From NCBI GenBank assembly GCA_036509255.1, contig DATCFY010000007.1, forward strand, positions 1-64,000: a DNA stretch of 64,000 bases, in the 5' to 3' direction. Position 1 is the first letter of the stretch. Each line of letters begins with the position of its first letter. The notes below the pieces were generated by a model, which was given only the letters and a program-made list of their open reading frames with translations, did not search any database and was not told the origin of the DNA. Shown piece by piece: positions 25,032-33,312 of this stretch. Origin of the DNA: RYN-230 sp036509255 (GTDB taxonomy: Bacteria > Actinomycetota > Actinomycetes > Streptosporangiales > Streptosporangiaceae). Made by a program: the position numbers and the translations under genes.

Positions 25032-25511
25032 ATGATCAGCGGCTACGCAGCCTCCTTCGAGCCCGCCATGCGCGCCGCGCTCGCGGAGGCCTCGGCGGCG
25101 CTGGCCGGGGAACCTCCCGAGGTCCCCGTGGGCGCGGTGGTGCTGGACGCGGCGGGAACGGTCATCGGCCGGGGGCACAACCGGCGAGAGGCCGATACCG
25201 ATCCCACGGCGCACGCCGAGATCGTGGCGATCCGCGCGGCAGCGGCCGCAGCCGCCGACTGGCGGCTGGCGGGCTGCACCCTGGTCGTCACCCTGGAACC
25301 GTGCACCATGTGCGCGGGGGCAATCTCCGCGGCGCGGATGGCGCGCCTGGTCTACGGCGCGGCGGACCCGCGAGCCGGCGCGGCCGGCTCGCTGTGGGAC
25401 GTGCTCCGCGACCGGAGGCTGGACCAGCAGACCGAGGTCATCCCTGGTGTGCTGGAGGGCGAGTGCGGCCGCCTGCTCCGGGAGTTCTTCGCCAGCCGCA
25501 GGCACCGGTGA
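25032..25511 (+). CDS. tadA: tRNA(adenine34) deaminase
   Basis: Zinc-dependent deaminase of 159 residues that converts A34 to inosine in tRNA-Arg(ACG), essential for decoding CGN codons. Active-site residues are visible: His61 and Glu63 in HAE, and Cys91 and Cys94 in PCTMC. The proton-shuttle Glu63 and ARMARLVYGAADPRAG also fit TadA rather than cytosine deaminase. The ATG follows the associated-protein gene, and tRNA-Ser(CGA) lies 64 bp downstream, an order shared with other actinomycetes. Confidence 0.9.
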   Translation: MISGYAASFEPAMRAALAEASAALAGEPPEVPVGAVVLDAAGTVIGRGHNRREADTDPTAHAEIVAIRAAAAAAADWRLAGCTLVVTLEPCTMCAGAISAARMARLVYGAADPRAGAAGSLWDVLRDRRLDQQTEVIPGVLEGECGRLLREFFASRRHR

Positions 25512-25575
25512 CAAGAGTGTTGCGGCTGGCCCCGGCCCGGACCAGCGGCCCGTCGCTTCGGGTAGGCTCAGCGGC

Positions 25576-25662
25576 GGTGGAGTCGCCTAGTGGCCGAGGG
25601 CGCACGCCTCGAAAGCGTGTGAGGGGGCAACCCCTCCGTGGGTTCAAATCCCACCTCCACCG
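25576..25662 (+). tRNA. tRNA-Ser(CGA)
   Basis: Class II tRNA of 87 bases including discriminator G. Acceptor GGTGGAG/CTCCACC, anticodon stem CACGC/GCGTG around CTCGAAA (anticodon CGA), long variable arm, T-loop TTCAAAT. TAGGCT at 25563-25568 looks like the -10 element placing the start close to the mature 5' end. Confidence 0.97.
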
Positions 25663-25767
25663 CCCATACGGACCGCCAAGGCCCGCCTCAGCGCGCCGTG
25701 GCGCTCCACATCCGTGCATCGCCGGCCTGACTTGTGGTCGGCGGTCCGCCCAGGCCGAGGGGATGGA

Positions 25768-27012
25768 GTGCTAGAGCCGCAAAGCACCGCGCTGTTCATC
25801 CTGCTCATGGTGGTGTTCTGCGCACTGGTCTGCTGGATGGCTCTGGCCCGGCAGATGGTTTTCCGCGTGTTCGCGGCCTGCCTGGCCTTTGTCCCCGCGA
25901 TGCTGTTCGGGGTGGCCGCCGTCAACAAGTACTACGACTACTACCAGACCTGGGGCGCGGTCGCCGCGGACGTGGGCGGCCAGAGTCAGGTGGCCACGGC
26001 GACCAGCGTGAACCAGGCGTCGGCCACGCAGGTCAGCGCGATCCTGGGCAGCCGGGTGAATCTCCGCGACGCCGCCGTTCACGGGCAGACGATCCGGCTC
26101 ACCGTCACGGGGAAGTCCAGCCACCTGCACCGGACTGTCTTCGTCTACCTGCCGCCGCAGTATTTCCGCGCGGCCTTCAGCCACTACCGGTTCCCGGTCA
26201 TCGAGTTGCTGCCCGGGTTCCCCGGCAGCCCCGCAGACTGGATCAACGTGGTCGGCATCACCGCGGCGTACAGCACGCTGCTGACCGGTGGGGCGGCCGT
26301 GAAGCCCGCGGTGCTGGTGATGCCGGACTCCAACGGGGGCCGGCGGATCTCGCTGCAGTGCCTGAACGTGCGGCACGGACCGCAGGACGCCACCTTCCTG
26401 GCCCAGGACCTGCCGGTGTACCTGGCGCACATCCTCCGGGTGCAGCCGCAGGGTCCGGCCTGGGGCATCGCGGGCTACTCCGAGGGCGGCTACTGCACCG
26501 CCAACCTGGCCCTGGTGTACCGGCTGCGGTACGGCGCGGCGGGCGTGATGAGCGGCTACTTCGCCCCGAGCGATGACCAGCTGGGTAACCCGGTCCACAC
26601 GGTCAACCCGTTCGGCAAGGACCTGCACATGCGCCGGACGAACACTCCCCGGCTGCGGATCGCCCGGCTCCCGGTGAGCGCCTCCATCCCCAGGTTCTGG
26701 CTCGGCGTCGGGGGCGAGGACGTCGCGGGGCTCCGCGCGGCACGGCACTTCCAGCGGCTCGTCCTGGCCCGGCAGCCGGGAGTGCAGCTGATGGTGGTGC
26801 CGGGCGGCGGGCACACCATGGCCACCTGGCGGGCCCTGGTGCCCTCGCTGCTGGAGTGGATGACGCCGCTGCTGAGCACGGCGGCACAGCATCCCACCCC
26901 GGCGAGCCAGGTCGGCAAGCCGCACGTGTCGCGCAAGCACCGGCACCACCGGGCCCGGATCAGCCAGGCCGCGCGCAGCTCAGTCCGTGATACTGCTACC
27001 CCGCCTGCGTGA
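25768..27012 (+). CDS. Membrane-anchored alpha/beta-hydrolase (esterase)
   Basis: Protein of 414 residues. Two N-terminal hydrophobic segments (about 8-30 and 35-52) anchor an extracytoplasmic esterase domain related to esterase D/antigen 85-type proteins. The nucleophile elbow is GYSEGG with Ser238; an acid in the PRFWLGVGGEDVAG segment and His in VPGGGHTMATWR near residue 350 complete the likely triad. The tail is His/Arg-rich (KHRHHRAR). GTG at 25768 is chosen because GAGGGGATGGA precedes it and the hydrophobic segment then starts near the N-terminus. It overlaps the convergent gene by 33 bp. Substrate unknown; mycolyl-type transfer is not implied. Confidence 0.8.
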   Translation: MLEPQSTALFILLMVVFCALVCWMALARQMVFRVFAACLAFVPAMLFGVAAVNKYYDYYQTWGAVAADVGGQSQVATATSVNQASATQVSAILGSRVNLRDAAVHGQTIRLTVTGKSSHLHRTVFVYLPPQYFRAAFSHYRFPVIELLPGFPGSPADWINVVGITAAYSTLLTGGAAVKPAVLVMPDSNGGRRISLQCLNVRHGPQDATFLAQDLPVYLAHILRVQPQGPAWGIAGYSEGGYCTANLALVYRLRYGAAGVMSGYFAPSDDQLGNPVHTVNPFGKDLHMRRTNTPRLRIARLPVSASIPRFWLGVGGEDVAGLRAARHFQRLVLARQPGVQLMVVPGGGHTMATWRALVPSLLEWMTPLLSTAAQHPTPASQVGKPHVSRKHRHHRARISQAARSSVRDTATPPA

Positions 27013-27327
27013 GTGCCGCGGCTGGTGCCCCCCGGCGTCGAGATCGAGCACCCGGGCGTGCAGCACGGACCGCTGGTGCAGGGCCGCACCGAGTGCGCGG
27101 TGCAGGCCGTCCTCGAGGTACAGCTCGCCGCGCCAGTGGATGACGTGCGGGAAGAGGTCACCGTAGAACGTGGAGTCCTTGGACAGCAGCAACCGCAGGT
27201 CCAGCACGGCCTTCGTAGTGATGAGCTGGTCCAGCCGGACCGGGCGCGGCGGCACCTCCGCCCACTCCCGCGTGGTCCGGGCATGGTCGGGGTAGGGTCT
27301 CCCTTCCCCGACCTGCTTGAAGATCAC
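26980..27327 (-). CDS. Small ParB-like conserved actinobacterial protein
   Basis: Protein of 115 residues. The N-terminus MIFKQVGEGRPYPDH and the segment PPRPVRLDQLITTKAVLDL precede GELYLEDGLHRALGAAL, which resembles the ParB/sulfiredoxin-fold signature (DGxHRxxAA). Proteins of this size are conserved in actinobacteria but, to my knowledge, uncharacterised; the ParB relation is inferred from the motif alone. Its tail overlaps the convergent esterase gene by 33 bp. Confidence 0.65.
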   Translation of the reverse strand: MIFKQVGEGRPYPDHARTTREWAEVPPRPVRLDQLITTKAVLDLRLLLSKDSTFYGDLFPHVIHWRGELYLEDGLHRALGAALHQRSVLHARVLDLDAGGHQPRHSRRRGSSITD

Positions 27328-27393
27328 GGCACGAGTCTAGTTGAGCGCAGCGCGACACGGGAGATGGCTGCAGGCCGGCGGCCGGTGGTCCCG

Positions 27394-27861
27394 TTACTTC
27401 CGGCCCGCGCGGTACGTGGCCCAGCCGAGCCCGCCCAGCGCGAGCAGCGCCCCTGCGCCTTCCGCGATCGCCGACACCAGCTTCCCGGGCGGCCCCCACG
27501 ACGGCTCGTACATGTTCGGCAACCCGGCGACCGGCCCGACGTTGATGTAGGTGTACACGACCACGGCCGCGAACGCGCTGGCTGCGACCAGGAAGGCCAC
27601 CACCCACACCAGCCTGCGCGGGATGGCCAGCACCGCGACGGCCACCACCAGCGCGATCACCGCCTGCACCCGGAACAGCTGTCCCTGGTTGATCAGCGTG
27701 CCGGCGTTCGGGCCGTAGAAGTGTGCGTCCCGCAGGTGGACGACCGCGTCGATGATCAGCGCGGCCGCAGTGCCTGCCCGCAACGCCGCCCCGATGAGCA
27801 CCAGCGTGAGCGGTCCCGCATGGACACGCCCGGCCGTCTGCACGGGGGTGCCGGTATTCAT
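27394..27861 (-). CDS. Four-helix membrane protein
   Basis: Membrane protein of 155 residues with four hydrophobic helices (about 18-40, 58-76, 80-100 and 122-145) and short loops containing HLRDAHFYGP and MYEPSWGPPGK. No recognised family. ATG at 27861 has GGGGAG seven bases upstream; an ATG 15 bases earlier is possible. It is downstream of a secreted protein and a lipoprotein gene on the same strand, perhaps one loose unit. Confidence 0.65.
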   Translation of the reverse strand: MNTGTPVQTAGRVHAGPLTLVLIGAALRAGTAAALIIDAVVHLRDAHFYGPNAGTLINQGQLFRVQAVIALVVAVAVLAIPRRLVWVVAFLVAASAFAAVVVYTYINVGPVAGLPNMYEPSWGPPGKLVSAIAEGAGALLALGGLGWATYRAGRK

Positions 27862-27951
27862 AGCTGAGCTCCCCATTCCCGTCTCCCTGCCTTGCCTGCA
27901 CCGTCCTGTTCCCTGCACCGTGCTTCCCGTCTCGCTGGGTCGCTGGTTACG

Positions 27952-28635
27952 TCACCGCACCGCGTAGCTGTCCACGGCCCGCTCGAGGAGGCTGCCGTAG
28001 CGGGCCCAGTCCGCGGCGGGGGTGGCCGCCACCACGACGCTGGATGCGTGGGCACCGCGAACGAAGCAGGCGATCTCCCGGTAGTGGTTGGCGTGCACTC
28101 TGGTGACGTAGTCATCGACCACGCACGACCCCGGGCCGCCGCGGAACCTCAGTCCTCCGGCCGCGCCGTCCAGCCGCGCCGAGCTGGCGTCGTCGTCGGT
28201 CAGGTGACCGACCCGGAAATGCGCCCAGCCGCTGAGCGTCTCGTCGCCCTGGCGCGGGGTCACGTTGAGGTAGACGAGCACCCGGCCGGACCGGGTAAAG
28301 CCCTCGGACACGGTGCCCTTGTCGCCCGTCATGGGACTCAGTGACGGCGGATAGGACAGCACCGCCCCGCCGCCGGGCAGCGTCACCTGGTGCCAGTCCG
28401 CCGGGGCGGGGCCGGCCCGGAACCAGTTCAGGGCCGCGCGGCCGGCTGGCCGGCTTCCCGCCGCAGCGGCCACGCGGCTGTGCGCGGCAGCGGAGCCGGA
28501 GGAACCGGTGGCAGCGGAGCCAGGGGAACCGGTGGCACCGGAGCCCGATGCGAACGCGACCGAGGCGGCGATGGCCCCCGCCGCGATGACGGTGGCCGCC
28601 CCGGCTATCAGGGCCCGGTGCCGCTGGATGCGCAT
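27952..28635 (-). CDS. Exported protein of unknown function
   Basis: Protein of 227 residues with a signal peptide (about 1-30, RHRALIAGAATVIAAGAIA) followed by a Gly/Ser/Ala linker and a soluble domain with two Cys (GGPGSCVVDDY and REIACFVRG) likely bridged outside the cell. The linker codes a short repeat SGSAATGSSGSAA. ATG has GGGAGCGG upstream. Follows the lipoprotein gene by 28 bp, so co-transcription is likely. Confidence 0.7.
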   Translation of the reverse strand: MRIQRHRALIAGAATVIAAGAIAASVAFASGSGATGSPGSAATGSSGSAAAHSRVAAAAGSRPAGRAALNWFRAGPAPADWHQVTLPGGGAVLSYPPSLSPMTGDKGTVSEGFTRSGRVLVYLNVTPRQGDETLSGWAHFRVGHLTDDDASSARLDGAAGGLRFRGGPGSCVVDDYVTRVHANHYREIACFVRGAHASSVVVAATPAADWARYGSLLERAVDSYAVR

Positions 28636-28663
28636 GGGTTTCCGCTCCCGCCCGACGCTGTCC

Positions 28664-28909
28664 TCAGATGTTCCCGTCGCCGTCGCTGGGCCCGCCGTTG
28701 TTGTCGGAGTCGTGGTCGCCGCCGCCGTTCTGCGGGATGCCACCGGAAGACTTCTGCTTCGCCGCCGCGCCCGTGCTCGCCGAGGAGGACGAGTGCGGCG
28801 GGCTGCTCGAAGGATGGCTGGCCGGCGCGCTGGAGGAGCCGCCCCCGCAGGCGGTCACCAGCGCGATGACCGCGCCAAACAGGATTGCGATGAGTCGCCG
28901 TGAGGTCAT
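28664..28909 (-). CDS. Small Ser/Gly-rich lipoprotein
   Basis: Lipoprotein of 81 residues. The signal sequence ends in a lipobox Val-Thr-Ala-Cys at about residue 21, followed by a low-complexity Ser/Pro/Gly/Asp-rich chain with no recognisable domain (GGGDHDSDNNGGPSDGDG at the end). Probably a surface-tethered spacer or structural lipoprotein. First gene of a possible three-gene unit with the exported and membrane proteins. Confidence 0.65.
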   Translation of the reverse strand: MTSRRLIAILFGAVIALVTACGGGSSSAPASHPSSSPPHSSSSASTGAAAKQKSSGGIPQNGGGDHDSDNNGGPSDGDGNI

Positions 28910-29135
28910 GGCCTTGCTCCCGTTGTTCGTAATCAGCTCTCGGACTGTGTACGGCTCGTGCCGCGATCTGGTTCAGCGGCAACCGGCGACGGCCGGTCTG
29001 GGAACGCGACCCGCGGCGGGGCCAGGCTGGGCTGGCGGCCGGGGACCCGGGCCGCGCGCAGGCAGCCGGGCGATTGCGGTCTTCGTTATCTGCCTTGGAT
29101 TTTCCGGGCCCGCAGCCGGGGCTAGGTTCCGGAGC

Positions 29136-29816
29136 TCACCCGGGCCGTCGCATCGGGGCGGTGCGCATGGCCGCTTCGAACTCGTCCGGGGTCAGGGCCG
29201 GCTCGGGCAGCGTGCTCGGGCCCGCCCGCTCCGGGCGCAGGCCGTCCAGGAGGAGGGCCAGGTAGCGGCGCCAGACCTGTGGGCGTGCGTTCCGGGCGTA
29301 CTCGGCCACCCCGGCGAGCATGAACTCGATGAGCGGCACGTCCGTGGGACACAGGTCGGCCCGCACTGCGCCGGCGGCCTGCGCGCGGCTGACCAGCATG
29401 CTGACGAGGGGCTGCATCCGGGCCCGGGCCTGGCCCACCCGGTCGTACCCGTAGGTAGCGAACATGAACAGCTGCCGCAGGCCGCGGTCGGCGGCCAGCA
29501 GCGCGCCGGCCTGCTCCAGGAACGAGACCAGGCTGCCCCACTCGTCCGGGTCGGCCAGGGCGTCCTCGGCCAGCGTGACCAGCGCGTCGAGACGGTCGGT
29601 GAACAGCGCGTCGGCCAGGGCCTCCTTGTCCGGGAAGCGCCGGTACACGGTGCCTACGCCGACTCCGGCCCGCTGGGCCACGTCGTCCAGGGTGGCCTCC
29701 AGCCCCTGCTCGGTGAAGATCTCCGCCGCCGCCCGCAGGATCCGCTGACGGTTCAGCTCGGCGTCCCGGCGCAGCGGCCGCACCGGGGCACACCGGGGCA
29801 CTGGCGTCGAGGTCAT
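29136..29816 (-). CDS. TetR-family repressor
   Basis: Regulator of 226 residues. The N-terminal helix-turn-helix contains RILRAAAEIFTEQGLEATLDD-like sequence and VGVGTVYRRFPDKEAL; the C-terminal helical ligand domain ends with a Pro-rich tail. It is divergent from a DHA2-type drug exporter 93 bp away, so it most likely represses that gene and releases it on binding a toxic compound. Two inverted repeats in the intergenic region are candidate operators. Confidence 0.9.
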   Translation of the reverse strand: MTSTPVPRCAPVRPLRRDAELNRQRILRAAAEIFTEQGLEATLDDVAQRAGVGVGTVYRRFPDKEALADALFTDRLDALVTLAEDALADPDEWGSLVSFLEQAGALLAADRGLRQLFMFATYGYDRVGQARARMQPLVSMLVSRAQAAGAVRADLCPTDVPLIEFMLAGVAEYARNARPQVWRRYLALLLDGLRPERAGPSTLPEPALTPDEFEAAMRTAPMRRPG

Positions 29817-29819
29817 GCG

Positions 29820-29884
29820 CTTAGTGTACCCCTAAGTGGAGGGGGCGTCTCCGCTTCGTGTTAGGGTCGGCGCTAAAGCGGAGA
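29820..29884. promoter_or_regulatory. Candidate TetR operators
   Basis: Inverted repeat CTTAG-N7-CTAAG at 29820-29836 and a longer one TCTCCGCTT-N19-AAGCGGAGA at 29848-29884, both between the divergent tetR and exporter genes. Which one is bound cannot be told; the long one overlaps the likely exporter promoter. Confidence 0.45.
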
Positions 29885-29909
29885 AGTTCCCTCCAGATTG
29901 GGCTGAGCC

Positions 29910-31496
29910 ATGCCAGCTGCGAACCCGCCCGCCAGTCCCGCCGCTGTCGCACCCGGCGCCGACCCGCCGGACCCGAGGCGGTGGTGGATCCTCGCGGTCA
30001 TCGCCCTGGCGCAGCTGATGGTGGTCCTCGACGGCACGATCGTGAACATCGCGCTGCCGTCAGCGCAGCGGTCGCTGCACTTCACGAACGTGGACCGGCA
30101 GTGGGTCGTGACCGCATACGCGCTCGCCTTCGGCAGCCTGCTGCTGCTCGGCGGCCGGGTGTCGACGCTGCTGGGCCGCAAGGTCACCTTCATCGGCGGG
30201 CTGATCGGCTTCGCGGGTGCCTCCGCGATCGGCGGCGCAGCGACCAGCTTCGGCATGCTGGTCGGGGCCCGGGCGCTGCAGGGTGCGTTCGGCGCTTTCA
30301 TGGCCCCGGCGGCCCTGTCCCTGCTGACCACGACGTTCAGCGGGTCAAGAGACCGGGGCCGCGCTTTCGGGGTCTTCGGGGCTATCGCCGGCGCCGGGGC
30401 GGCCATCGGCCTGCTGCTCGGCGGCGTGCTGACCGAATACCTGTCCTGGCGCTGGTGCCTGTACGTGAACCTGTTCTTCGCGGCGGCCGCCGTCATCGGC
30501 GGCTCGATTCTGCTCGGCCGGCACCCGCGGGGCCACCGGCCCAAGCTGGACGTCCCCGGGGCGGCGTTGGTTTCCGCCGGGATGTTCTGCATCGTCTACG
30601 GCTTCTCGAACGCCGCCATTCACAGCTGGCACACGCCCTCGACCTGGGGATTCCTGCTCGCCGGCGTGGTGCTGCTCGCCGCGTTCACCTGGTGGGAGAC
30701 GCGCGCCACGGAGCCACTGCTGCCCCTGCGGATCGTCCTGGACCGTAACCGCGGCGGCGCGTACCTGTCGATCCTGATCGCGGGCAGCGGCATGTTCGGG
30801 ATCTTCCTGTTCGTGACCTACTACATGCAGCAGACCCTGGGCTTCTCGCCAGTGATCACCGGGGTGGCCTTCCTGCCCATGGTCGTGATGATCATGACCT
30901 TTTCGAACCTGTCCAACATCGTGCTGATGCCCCGCGTCGGCCCTAAGCCGCTGGTCGCGCTGGGCATGGTGCTCGCGGCGGTAGGCATGGCCCTGCTGAC
31001 CCGGATCGGTGTGCATTCCAATTACGCTGCCGACCTGCTGCCCTCGCTGCTGATCAACGGGGCCGGCCTGGGCATGGTGATCGCGCCGTCGATCAACACC
31101 GGGACCTTCGGTGTCGCACCCCAGGATGCGGGGGTGGCCTCGGCCAGCGTGAACACTGGCCAGCAACTCGGCGGATCCATCGGCACCTCGCTGCTCAACA
31201 CCATCGCCGCCAGCGCCGCCGCGTCCTACCTGGCCGCCCACCTCAGCGCCCGCACCCCGGCCGGCGGCAAGCCCAGCCCTTTGCTGGTCACGCAGTCGCT
31301 GGTGCACGGGTACACCACGGCGTTCTGGTGGGCGTCGGGGATCTTCCTCTTCGGCGCGGTCGTGGCCGGCGGGCTGTTCCGCTGGGGCCCGCTCTCGCGG
31401 CAGGGCCAGGGGCAGGATCAGCCGGTCCCGGCCCAGGCGGCGGGCACCGCCGTCCAGGGTTCCCCCGCTGACCAGCCGGGTGTGGTCCCCGGCTGA
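29910..31496 (+). CDS. DHA2-family drug exporter (MFS)
   Basis: Fourteen-helix MFS exporter of the EmrB/QacA type, 528 residues. The motif LDGTIVNIALPSAQRSLHF in helix 1 carries the family acid, RVSTLLGRKVTFIGG is the loop 2-3 signature, and GAGAAIGLLLGGVLTEYLSWRW is motif C of antiporters. Expected to expel a hydrophobic compound in exchange for protons. Controlled by the divergent TetR gene. Its stop codon lies inside a structure-rich stretch that ends the gene. Confidence 0.9.
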   Translation: MPAANPPASPAAVAPGADPPDPRRWWILAVIALAQLMVVLDGTIVNIALPSAQRSLHFTNVDRQWVVTAYALAFGSLLLLGGRVSTLLGRKVTFIGGLIGFAGASAIGGAATSFGMLVGARALQGAFGAFMAPAALSLLTTTFSGSRDRGRAFGVFGAIAGAGAAIGLLLGGVLTEYLSWRWCLYVNLFFAAAAVIGGSILLGRHPRGHRPKLDVPGAALVSAGMFCIVYGFSNAAIHSWHTPSTWGFLLAGVVLLAAFTWWETRATEPLLPLRIVLDRNRGGAYLSILIAGSGMFGIFLFVTYYMQQTLGFSPVITGVAFLPMVVMIMTFSNLSNIVLMPRVGPKPLVALGMVLAAVGMALLTRIGVHSNYAADLLPSLLINGAGLGMVIAPSINTGTFGVAPQDAGVASASVNTGQQLGGSIGTSLLNTIAASAAASYLAAHLSARTPAGGKPSPLLVTQSLVHGYTTAFWWASGIFLFGAVVAGGLFRWGPLSRQGQGQDQPVPAQAAGTAVQGSPADQPGVVPG

Positions 31497-31517
31497 TCAG
31501 CGGGGGACCACACCCGG
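31461..31517. terminator. Two mutually exclusive stem-loops at gene end
   Basis: Stem A pairs 31461-31477 with 31491-31507 (one mismatch). Stem B pairs 31476-31490 with 31503-31517 without mismatch. They share bases and cannot form together. The exporter stop codon is in the overlap. Position between convergent genes supports termination. Confidence 0.6.
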
Positions 31518-31530
31518 GCCATGAGCTGGG

Positions 31531-32484
31531 CTAACAGCGGCCGACGTAGGCCCCGCTGGTGTACGTGGTCCAGGGGGACCAGTTGGCGCCGTCGGCGGAC
31601 ATGATGACCGCCGCGCGGGCGTTGCCGTACGGGTCGTACGTGGACAGTGAGCCGTTGACCGGGTTGATCTGCCAGTAACCCCGCTCGCCCACCGTCCCGG
31701 TGGCGAACTGGTTGCCGCCGGACTCGGCCATCGCGATGGAGGCCGCCGTGACCTCGACCGCGGGGGACCCGCCCGCCTCGACCCACAGAGCTTCCAGGCC
31801 GGAGCAGTTCAGCGTGCCGGACAGGTTCGAGGTGGTCGCCGTGGAGGTCTGGCTGCCTACACCGGCGGACGAAGCGTGCCGGGGGGAGTACGCCGTCGTG
31901 TGGGTGCTGCCCCCTCCGGCCGACGCCTGGGCTGGCACGGCTGCGGGCGCCGGCAGATGCCGGGGCAGGCGGAGCTTCTCGCCGATGTAGATGGCGTTCG
32001 GGTTACTGATCTTCGACTCGTTGGCCGCGTAGAGCGAGCGCCAGTTGGCGTCTTTACCGTAGAAGCGCTCGGTGATGCCGGACAACGTGTTCCCGGCCTC
32101 GACGGTGTACGCGCGGCGGCGGGCCGTGGCCTGGGTGCGGGCCGCGTGGGCCGTGGCCGCCTGGGCCGCGGCGGCGTGCGCACCGACCGCGCGGGCGCTG
32201 GCCGCCAGGGCGCTGGCCGCCTGGCTGCCGGCGGCGTGGGCGAGGCCGAAGGGGAGGGCAGCGTCATCGAGGTGCGCGTGGACGACATGCGGGGCCGTGG
32301 CGGCAGGTGAGGCTGCGGCCAGTCCACCGATGTGCGGAGCCGTGGTGGCCAGGGTGCCCACCACCACAACGGCGGGGGCGGCCTTTCCGGCCGTCTGGGC
32401 GACCTTTTCCACCTGCGAAGGGGTCGTGTGCTGACCTGTCCGCCTGATCTTCCGCTTCCTGCGATGCCTGGGTACTGCGCTCAC
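31531..32484 (-). CDS. LysM-transglycosylase cell-wall protein
   Basis: Exported cell-wall protein of about 317 residues. A basic N-terminus and hydrophobic stretch (about 28-55) act as a signal or anchor, then an Ala/His-rich linker, a LysM peptidoglycan-binding module (about 126-175, YTVEAGNTLSGITERFYG) and a lysozyme-like transglycosylase domain with SIAMAESGGNQFATG and GYWQINPVNG, where Glu is the catalytic acid. Domain order resembles secreted resuscitation or morphology hydrolases. GTG at 32484 has GAGGAG four bases upstream; an ATG twelve bases earlier is the alternative. Confidence 0.85.
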   Translation of the reverse strand: MSAVPRHRRKRKIRRTGQHTTPSQVEKVAQTAGKAAPAVVVVGTLATTAPHIGGLAAASPAATAPHVVHAHLDDAALPFGLAHAAGSQAASALAASARAVGAHAAAAQAATAHAARTQATARRRAYTVEAGNTLSGITERFYGKDANWRSLYAANESKISNPNAIYIGEKLRLPRHLPAPAAVPAQASAGGGSTHTTAYSPRHASSAGVGSQTSTATTSNLSGTLNCSGLEALWVEAGGSPAVEVTAASIAMAESGGNQFATGTVGERGYWQINPVNGSLSTYDPYGNARAAVIMSADGANWSPWTTYTSGAYVGRC

Positions 32485-32733
32485 AAGGCTCCTCATGCCG
32501 GAATTCGCCCGGTTACTTGGTCAAATACGCCATTTCGCGGGCCTGACGGGGCTGTTCCTGAGGCATGTTGCCAGGACGGCGGTGGTGTGCGCAGTAAAAC
32601 CGTGCACAGAGCGCAGCGGGTCGACGGGATGCACAAAACGGTACGAAACACGCGCATCATGAGCAGTCGTCCTCACCAATGGTCCAGCGTGGTCCGGCCG
32701 GCCCGGCCGGTCGCATCGGACACAATGGGCCGG

Positions 32734-33312
32734 ATGGAACCCGCCGCCCAGTCACCCGTCCCGACCAGGTCGTCCTTGGTGTCGGCCCGGCTGATTTTGC
32801 GGCCGGTGCCGTGGGACGCGGTGCGCGCCATTACCGCGGGCAACCGGCTGGGCGACTGGGCCGACGACTATCCGAGCGACGGGGACGTCGTGATCGCCGG
32901 GCTGCTCCAGGAGGCCGACCAGGCCGTGGGGCTCGAGGCGGGACAGTCGGCGGCGGGGCAGGTGGCGGCGGGGCAGGTGGCGGCGGGTCCTGGCGACGAA
33001 GCCTGGGGCCACCGGCAGGTGGTCGAGCGGGCCAGCGGCCTGGTCGTCGGGGGGATCGGGTTCTTCGGGCCGCCGCACGGCGGCGAGGTGGAGATTGGGT
33101 ACGGGATTGTGCCCTCCAGGCAAGGCCGCGGCTACGCCACCGAGGCTCTCCAGGCGATGATCGCGATGGCGTGGGCGGACTCGCGGGTGCTGACCGTGGC
33201 CGCGGGCACCGACCCGGGGAACGCGGCTTCCCAGCGGGTCCTGGCGAAAGCCGGCTTCCGCCTGATCCCGGCGGCCGGCGAGTTCCGCTACCGGCTCACC
33301 CGTGCGGACTAG
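32734..33312 (+). CDS. GNAT acetyltransferase
   Basis: N-acetyltransferase of about 192 residues of the RimJ/RimL-like GNAT group. LILRPVPWDAV begins the fold, GEVEIGYGIVPSRQGRGYATEAL holds the acetyl-CoA pyrophosphate loop, and NAASQRVLAKAGFRL is motif B. A poorly conserved loop near residue 70 is coded by three 15-bp tandem repeats (AGQVA). ATG at 32734 is preceded by CACAAT seven bases upstream and no Shine-Dalgarno; an ATG nine bases earlier is possible. Substrate unknown. Overlaps the convergent LuxR gene by 17 bp. Confidence 0.82.
   Translation: MEPAAQSPVPTRSSLVSARLILRPVPWDAVRAITAGNRLGDWADDYPSDGDVVIAGLLQEADQAVGLEAGQSAAGQVAAGQVAAGPGDEAWGHRQVVERASGLVVGGIGFFGPPHGGEVEIGYGIVPSRQGRGYATEALQAMIAMAWADSRVLTVAAGTDPGNAASQRVLAKAGFRLIPAAGEFRYRLTRAD

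Noticed and set aside
31461..31517. H-type pseudoknot at the end of the exporter gene
   Set aside because: The two stems share bases and the loop crossing the 17-bp stem would have no nucleotides, so it cannot form.
32497..32733. Possible cyclic-di-AMP riboswitch upstream of the LysM-transglycosylase gene
   Set aside because: Such genes often have one, and a CCGTCAGG string is present, but the conserved GUCAGCUAACCUC-type block and flanking stems are not found.
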